From CALJFL01 sp039964455 (GTDB lineage: Bacteria; Pseudomonadota; Gammaproteobacteria; Pseudomonadales; Halieaceae), in NCBI GenBank assembly GCA_039964455.1, contig JBDVXK010000004.1, positions 186,001 to 250,000 on the forward strand: a stretch of 64,000 bases of DNA, in the 5' to 3' direction. Positions 59,676 through 64,000 of the stretch are shown one piece after another. The position numbers and the translations under genes were made by a program. Each line of letters opens with the position of its first letter. Position 1 is the first letter of the stretch. Under the pieces are notes generated by a model. That model searched no databases. It was not told the origin of the DNA and was given only the letters and a program-made list of their open reading frames with translations.

Positions 59676-60254
59676 ATGAAATCCATTTGCCTCTACACCG
59701 GCGCCAGTCCTGGCGCCCGCGATGAATATCGGGTTGCCGCCGAAGCTGTGGCTGGCGAAATTGCCCGGCGCGGGATGACGCTTGTTTACGGTGGTGGTCA
59801 CGTGGGGTTGATGGGCGCCGCCGCTGATGCGGCGCTGGCGGCAGGGGGTCAGGTAGTTGGTGTGATACCCGCGGATATTGCCGACCGGGAGATAGAGCAC
59901 AGGGGCCTCAGCGAGTTACTGGTTGTGGATTCCATGCATGAACGCAAGATGGCCATGCTCAAACGTGCCGACGGCATGATAGCGCTGCCTGGTGGCCTGG
60001 GTACGATGGAGGAATTGTTCGAAGTCTGGACCTGGAATCAGCTGGGTTTTCATCAGAAGCCGGTGGGGCTGTTAAACGTTGCGGGTTACTACGATCACTT
60101 GCTGCGCTTTCTGGATCACATGGTGGACCAGCGTTTCGTGAAGGATTCACACCGTGATTTGCTGCTGGTTGATGAAGACTATAACGCCCTGCTGGATCGC
60201 ATGGGGGCGTTCGAGCCACCTGTCGTCGACAAGTGGCTCGATAGAAAAGACTAG
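59676..60254 (+). CDS. LOG family protein (TIGR00730, nucleotide 5'-monophosphate phosphoribohydrolase type)
   Basis: A 192-residue Rossmann-like protein with GGGHVGLMG at 39-47 and the active-site motif PGGLGTMEE at 105-113, and R-K at 90-91. Relatives cleave cytokinin riboside monophosphates or purine nucleotides to base and ribose phosphate; bacterial roles are often in nucleotide salvage. ATG 59676 starts 10 bases after argG. A longer upstream frame only overlaps argG. Confidence 0.92.
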   Translation: MKSICLYTGASPGARDEYRVAAEAVAGEIARRGMTLVYGGGHVGLMGAAADAALAAGGQVVGVIPADIADREIEHRGLSELLVVDSMHERKMAMLKRADGMIALPGGLGTMEELFEVWTWNQLGFHQKPVGLLNVAGYYDHLLRFLDHMVDQRFVKDSHRDLLLVDEDYNALLDRMGAFEPPVVDKWLDRKD

Positions 60255-60257
60255 CGC

Positions 60258-62177
60258 CTAGGGGGTGTACCAGATCGGTGAGGTATAGGCGCGGTCCTGG
60301 GTAGAAATGGGCGCTCCCTCTGGGATATCAATACCAAAGCGGAAGGCATCGTGAGTGCTCCATCGCGGTGTCGGGATCTCGATAACCCTGGCATAGTAAA
60401 ACGCACGCTGCGCCGGATCGAAGTCCGGATCACTCCAGACTGTTCCCAACTCCGAAGCGCCAATGGTATTGCTCCAGGTTGCCGTCTTGGCATCAACGGT
60501 ATCACCGACTGGCGGCAATTTGCCGTTCTTGCCCGGCTTGCGATCGCCTGACCACGCCACGTCATACACCTTTTCATGGGTCTTGCCCTTGTGCTGCCAG
60601 CCTTTCACGATCTGTACCCGGTCCAGGTTGGCGCCAATGGTGTCACGTAAGGCGTAGACCATAAATGTTGGTGCCTTGGCTTTGCCGCGAGGTGGCAGGT
60701 CGCCACCCATGGGTACGCCTTTCTCATAGCCGGCAAACGCTGGCTGGCGGTTGGTCAGGTCCTGCGTTGAAAAGTCCCAGCCGCCGAAGAACCGTACGCT
60801 CATTCGTGTGCCGGTGGTCGCATAGACCTCCTTGCGCTCCATGGCCTCGAACAGCGCTTCGCGTGTATTGTCGCGAGCCCACACAGCCGCCAGGCCGGAA
60901 GCAACTTGTTGCCACCCCATGATGGTGCCGTTCTCATTGCTCATGAATGGGTGAGTCATACGGTCAGGCCCCGGCTCTGCGCCGGTATGTTTGCCGAAAA
61001 AGTTATCCTCCTGCGTGGTTGCCAGTGAGGTGTGGCTGTCGGTGGAGCCGATCATGCCGAACTTGTAGGGATTGGTGCCCAGTTTGTCTTCCAGTAACAG
61101 GCCGCGTTTCAATGCTTCCCGGGCGTACTCGCCGGCTAGCATGTCGTCGGTCTTTGCCTCCGACACATCCAGGTTACCGACATCCCAGGTTTCATAGTCA
61201 GCAAATTCATCATTGGGTGACAGCAGAGGATGCGTCTCGCCATCCCCTTTTATCTGGGTGGCCTCATACAGTGGTTCCCAGCGTGCACGACGCTCGACAT
61301 AGCTGATGTCGATGTCCTTGCCATCGTTCTGCGTCTCCACTGGGAACATAATGCCGTTGGCGAGGTTGCCATTATGCGCAATGGCCAGCACATTGCCCCC
61401 CGTTTTCTCCTCGTAGCCCTCCAGCCAGGTCCACAGGTCACGCGGATTGGTGCTGCCCTCAGGCGCGACGGTGGTGTAGGGCACCATAGAGCCGCCCTTG
61501 TCACCGCCGTCCTTGTAAATTACCACCCGGTGCATGTTGTTGCCGCGAACCAGCGAGGTCCACTCGTAGCCGATGAAGGCGGTAAACTTGCCGGGGTCGT
61601 TAAACTCCTCAGCCGCGGCCACAGTTTTGGCCCAGGCATCTTTATAAGGTTGTGAATCCGGCTTGTAGATAAGCCCCTCGGGAAATTCGCCCTGCGAAAA
61701 CAGGCCGATTAGCTCCAACGCGACACCGACGCCCTCACCGCGCTTGATGCGGTCGTACCAATCCTGGCCGGTCGGGTCGGACAATATATGTTCCTTGCCG
61801 GCAAACATGTCCGGGAAGAACCCCATGTTGTCGGAGTGGTCAGCGATCACCAGGAAGTCCAGAGGTCGCGACAGCCTTACTGGCCCACCAGCGGTGGATT
61901 CCACCTCTTCGCCGCGGGCGAAACGGTAGGCCTCGTCCAGACCCAGCCGGTTACCGAAAGCCCCTGCATCCATCGAGATGTCGGTGTGCAGGTGGGTATC
62001 GCCCCAATACACACCGGTGGCGAAGTCTCTGCCGGCGTAGGGGGAGTAAACAGTCCCGGTATATTCTGCAGCGAGTCCCGATGCGTCCTCGGGTGGGGGT
62101 ATTTGTGCGTTGGCGGTGCTATTCGTAAGTGCCAGCGTGAGTGCCGCAGCCAGTGCGGTCAGGGGTCTATAAATCAT
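60258..62177 (-). CDS. DUF3604 domain-containing secreted protein
   Basis: A 639-residue protein with a clear signal peptide from ATG 62177 (hydrophobic core to T-A-N-A-Q). The mature part carries Y-W-G-D-T-H-L-H-T-D and V-I-A-D-H-S-D, which look like PHP-type metal-binding motifs and are typical of DUF3604. The function is unknown; a periplasmic metal-dependent hydrolase is inferred. It converges with the LOG gene (3 bases between). Confidence 0.88.
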   Translation of the reverse strand: MIYRPLTALAAALTLALTNSTANAQIPPPEDASGLAAEYTGTVYSPYAGRDFATGVYWGDTHLHTDISMDAGAFGNRLGLDEAYRFARGEEVESTAGGPVRLSRPLDFLVIADHSDNMGFFPDMFAGKEHILSDPTGQDWYDRIKRGEGVGVALELIGLFSQGEFPEGLIYKPDSQPYKDAWAKTVAAAEEFNDPGKFTAFIGYEWTSLVRGNNMHRVVIYKDGGDKGGSMVPYTTVAPEGSTNPRDLWTWLEGYEEKTGGNVLAIAHNGNLANGIMFPVETQNDGKDIDISYVERRARWEPLYEATQIKGDGETHPLLSPNDEFADYETWDVGNLDVSEAKTDDMLAGEYAREALKRGLLLEDKLGTNPYKFGMIGSTDSHTSLATTQEDNFFGKHTGAEPGPDRMTHPFMSNENGTIMGWQQVASGLAAVWARDNTREALFEAMERKEVYATTGTRMSVRFFGGWDFSTQDLTNRQPAFAGYEKGVPMGGDLPPRGKAKAPTFMVYALRDTIGANLDRVQIVKGWQHKGKTHEKVYDVAWSGDRKPGKNGKLPPVGDTVDAKTATWSNTIGASELGTVWSDPDFDPAQRAFYYARVIEIPTPRWSTHDAFRFGIDIPEGAPISTQDRAYTSPIWYTP

Positions 62178-62289
62178 TGGCGATAAGCCTCTGCTTGTGA
62201 TGTGGGGAAGTCGCCAAACAGTGTAGTCCAATTCTGCTGATTGTCTTTGGCAGCGTGCTGTTCTGTTGCGGTGGGTCAAGAATTCGGGC

Positions 62290-63360
62290 TTAACGTTGGC
62301 CGATGGCTGTTTTAAGTGTCTGCCGGGCCGGAAACTCGCGGGTTTCGCCCACCTGCATCACCTGAAACTCAGTCTCCGGTATGGCGTGTGATTGCAGTGC
62401 CTTATTGAGGTCGATAACCGGTTGGTCGATGGCCTCGTAGGTAAGTTGAAAGGTTCCGAAGTGAATGCCGATGCTGAATTCACTGGCCAGTTCGCGGTGA
62501 GCGAGGACGGCTTCTTCCGGATTCAGGTGTACATCTTTCATGAACCAGCGTGGCTCGTAGGCGCCTATGGGCAGCAGGGCCAGCGCGAAGGGCCCGTGCC
62601 GGTCGCCAGCCTCTTTGAGGTGGGGGCTGTAGCCTGTGTCACCGGCGAAATACAGGTTGCCCTCGCTGGTCTTGATAACAAAAGAGCCCCAGAGCGTGGT
62701 CATCTGGTCGGCCATTCCGCGGCCGGAACGGTGGCGGCATTCTGTGAACAGGAACTCTACCCCGTCCAGAGTCACGCCTTCTTCCCAGTCCAGGTCCCGA
62801 TTATCACTATTGCCCAGCGTGGCCAGTAGAGGCGCGTTGCCAAGGCCAGCCAGTATGAGAGGGGGTTTTTCCTGTTTCGCAATCAGGGTTTTCAGGGTGT
62901 CTTCGTCCAGATGGTCGTAGTGATTGTGACTGATCAGGATGACGTCGATAGGTGGTAGGTCCTGCAGTGCGACGCCAGGAGCATGAACGCGTTTGGGCCC
63001 AGCCCATTGAAAAGGGCTGACGCGCTCCGAGTACACCGGATCGGTCAGAATATTCAGGCCATCCACCTGAATCAGAAAGGTGGCGTGGTTGACGAAAGTC
63101 AGCGATATGCCCTCGTGCACACGGGTTCGGGGAACCTGTTGCGGCTCGATTTCTATCCAGTCAGGCCATTCCTCTGCCTTGGTCAGCGAACCCCAGCCAA
63201 GTTTCATCAGGTCTGTCAGCGATTTTTCCATGGGCTGACGGTTGCTGAAATGGGTGCCGTCGAAATGGTCAGAGGCCTGGCCCTTGAAACCGGGTGAGGA
63301 GGTGCAGCTCATAAGCAGTGGTCCAAGCAAGAGGGCCAGAAACAATCGGAAGTGATTCAT
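62290..63360 (-). CDS. Metallo-beta-lactamase fold lipoprotein, NAPE-PLD/RomA-like
   Basis: A 356-residue lipoprotein: signal ending L-M-S-C with Cys19 as lipid anchor. The MBL zinc motif is S-H-N-H-Y-D-H, and the later G-D-T-G-Y-S and I-G-A-Y-E-P-R-W segments resemble N-acylphosphatidylethanolamine phospholipase D-like proteins. Lipid hydrolysis in the periplasm is a family-based guess. AAGGA 5 bases before ATG 63360 fixes the start. It is in the same direction as the DUF3604 gene, 112 bases upstream. Confidence 0.88.
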   Translation of the reverse strand: MNHFRLFLALLLGPLLMSCTSSPGFKGQASDHFDGTHFSNRQPMEKSLTDLMKLGWGSLTKAEEWPDWIEIEPQQVPRTRVHEGISLTFVNHATFLIQVDGLNILTDPVYSERVSPFQWAGPKRVHAPGVALQDLPPIDVILISHNHYDHLDEDTLKTLIAKQEKPPLILAGLGNAPLLATLGNSDNRDLDWEEGVTLDGVEFLFTECRHRSGRGMADQMTTLWGSFVIKTSEGNLYFAGDTGYSPHLKEAGDRHGPFALALLPIGAYEPRWFMKDVHLNPEEAVLAHRELASEFSIGIHFGTFQLTYEAIDQPVIDLNKALQSHAIPETEFQVMQVGETREFPARQTLKTAIGQR

Positions 63361-63497
63361 ACAGTCCTTACGTCCACCTAAACTGCCCGGATCATTACAC
63401 CAATGCCGGCGTGCGCCTGTTACTATCTGCGCGGCGCGGAAGTCATCCGGTTTGATGCCCACAGGGTACAATAATTCGATGAAGCAACATTGCGGGA

Positions 63498-63698
63498 ATG
63501 GACGTGGAATCCGTTTTAACAGAACAAGAAATATATTGCCCCTACTGCGGTGAGCAAATAGTGGTATTGGTGGATCCCGGGGACGCAGGCTCCACGTATG
63601 TAGAAGACTGTCAGGTGTGTTGTCGGCCCATCGTATTGGCGCCGGTTTCAGAGCCGTCGGGCGAGCTTACGCTGCACGTAAAACACGAGGATGATTGA
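63498..63698 (+). CDS. CPXCG motif-containing cysteine-rich protein
   Basis: A 66-residue protein with Cys14-Pro-Tyr-Cys17-Gly and Cys38-x2-Cys41-Cys42, a likely zinc ribbon of the CPXCG family. No function is known. It is divergent from the lipoprotein gene and overlaps the next frame by 4 bases. Confidence 0.85.
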   Translation: MDVESVLTEQEIYCPYCGEQIVVLVDPGDAGSTYVEDCQVCCRPIVLAPVSEPSGELTLHVKHEDD

Positions 63699-64000
63699 AG
63701 ATAGTGCGAATTTCTGCAGCTGGTAAGAGGTGGCCTTACATTTACGCCATTGCCCTTTTGCTAACGGGCTGTGGTGAGGCGCCTTGGAACAACCCCCATC
63801 CTCCGCAGCCTGAAGGTGAGGCTGTCTACCAGTCGGTGATGAGTCGACCGCCCAAACATCTCGACCCGGCGCTGTCTTACGCCACCGACGAAAGCCTTTT
63901 TCTCATGCAAATCTATGAGCCGCCACTGGGCTATCACTTCCTGAAACGCCCCTACGAGCTTATTGCTTTGGGCGTTCGAGAATTGCCTGAAGTGATCTAT
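63695..64000 (+). CDS. Solute-binding lipoprotein of an ABC transporter (partial, 5' end only)
   Basis: The frame is open to the end of the window. TTG 63695 (GAGG 4 bases upstream) or GTG 63704 begins a signal peptide ending in the lipobox L-L-T-G-C. The mature start P-P-K-H-L-D-P-A-L-S-Y-A-T-D-E and I-Y-E-P-P-L-G-Y-H are typical of family 5 (oligopeptide-type) binding proteins. The remainder lies outside the window. Confidence 0.75.
   Translation, partial: MKIVRISAAGKRWPYIYAIALLLTGCGEAPWNNPHPPQPEGEAVYQSVMSRPPKHLDPALSYATDESLFLMQIYEPPLGYHFLKRPYELIALGVRELPEVIY

Overview
The window is a gene-dense stretch of a marine-type gammaproteobacterial chromosome. Gene order and protein sequences resemble Pseudomonas and the Cellvibrionales, and I infer a Halieaceae/OM60-like or related organism; no marker here fixes the taxon. 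Most of it is core housekeeping DNA in two long syntenic blocks. I see no prophage, insertion sequence, CRISPR array or rRNA.

Layout. (1) 1-7.7 kb: a lipid or xenobiotic catabolic cluster. Quinone oxidoreductase, iron alcohol dehydrogenase and thioesterase (+) converge on an SDR-TetR-ACAD-ACAD-MFS operon (-) that has a palindromic operator candidate at its promoter. (2) 7.7-33.4 kb: the classic carAB-greA / rlmE-ftsH-folP-glmM-tpiA-secG-tRNA-Leu / initiator tRNA-rimP-nusA-infB-rbfA-truB-rpsO-pnp block. It is interrupted by feoAB, an outer-membrane protein gene and a DUF1295 gene. carA is preceded by a good sigma-70 promoter, a 22-codon leader ORF and a perfect 12-bp terminator hairpin lying inside that ORF, which looks like an attenuator. 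(3) 33.4-46.7 kb, all minus strand: dksA-gluQ-cbrX-cbrA-cbrB-[ncRNA]-pcnB-folK-dck-panB-panC-acs, the same order as around cbrAB in Pseudomonas. (4) 46.9-64 kb: aminotransferase-sfsA-M15 peptidase, ppa and a PPi-type phosphofructokinase, mpl-MMPL-ykgJ-LON, pyrC-rnt, argG-LOG, a DUF3604 protein, a metallo-beta-lactamase lipoprotein, a CPXCG protein and the start of a solute-binding lipoprotein.

The most interesting element lies between cbrB and pcnB (about 39,970-40,323, minus strand), a 541-bp gap with no ORF. It has a near-perfect sigma-54 promoter, TGGCACG-N4-ATGC. Upstream is a cluster of GTTAC/GTAAC repeats suitable as activator sites. The predicted transcript carries four A-A-N tracts of the kind bound by the distal face of Hfq, arranged as two repeats that each run into a shared GACCTGGATGGGG hairpin. 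CbrB, encoded immediately upstream, has the GAFTGA loop needed to activate sigma-54. In Pseudomonas this exact position holds CrcZ, the Hfq/Crc decoy RNA of carbon catabolite repression. I read this as a CrcZ-type RNA in a lineage where I know of no description.

Other points of note are a histone-H1-like Lys/Ala tail on DksA, nested palindromes between panB and panC, an initiator tRNA with a U1:U72 mismatch, and a PPi-type phosphofructokinase in tandem with a pyrophosphatase.
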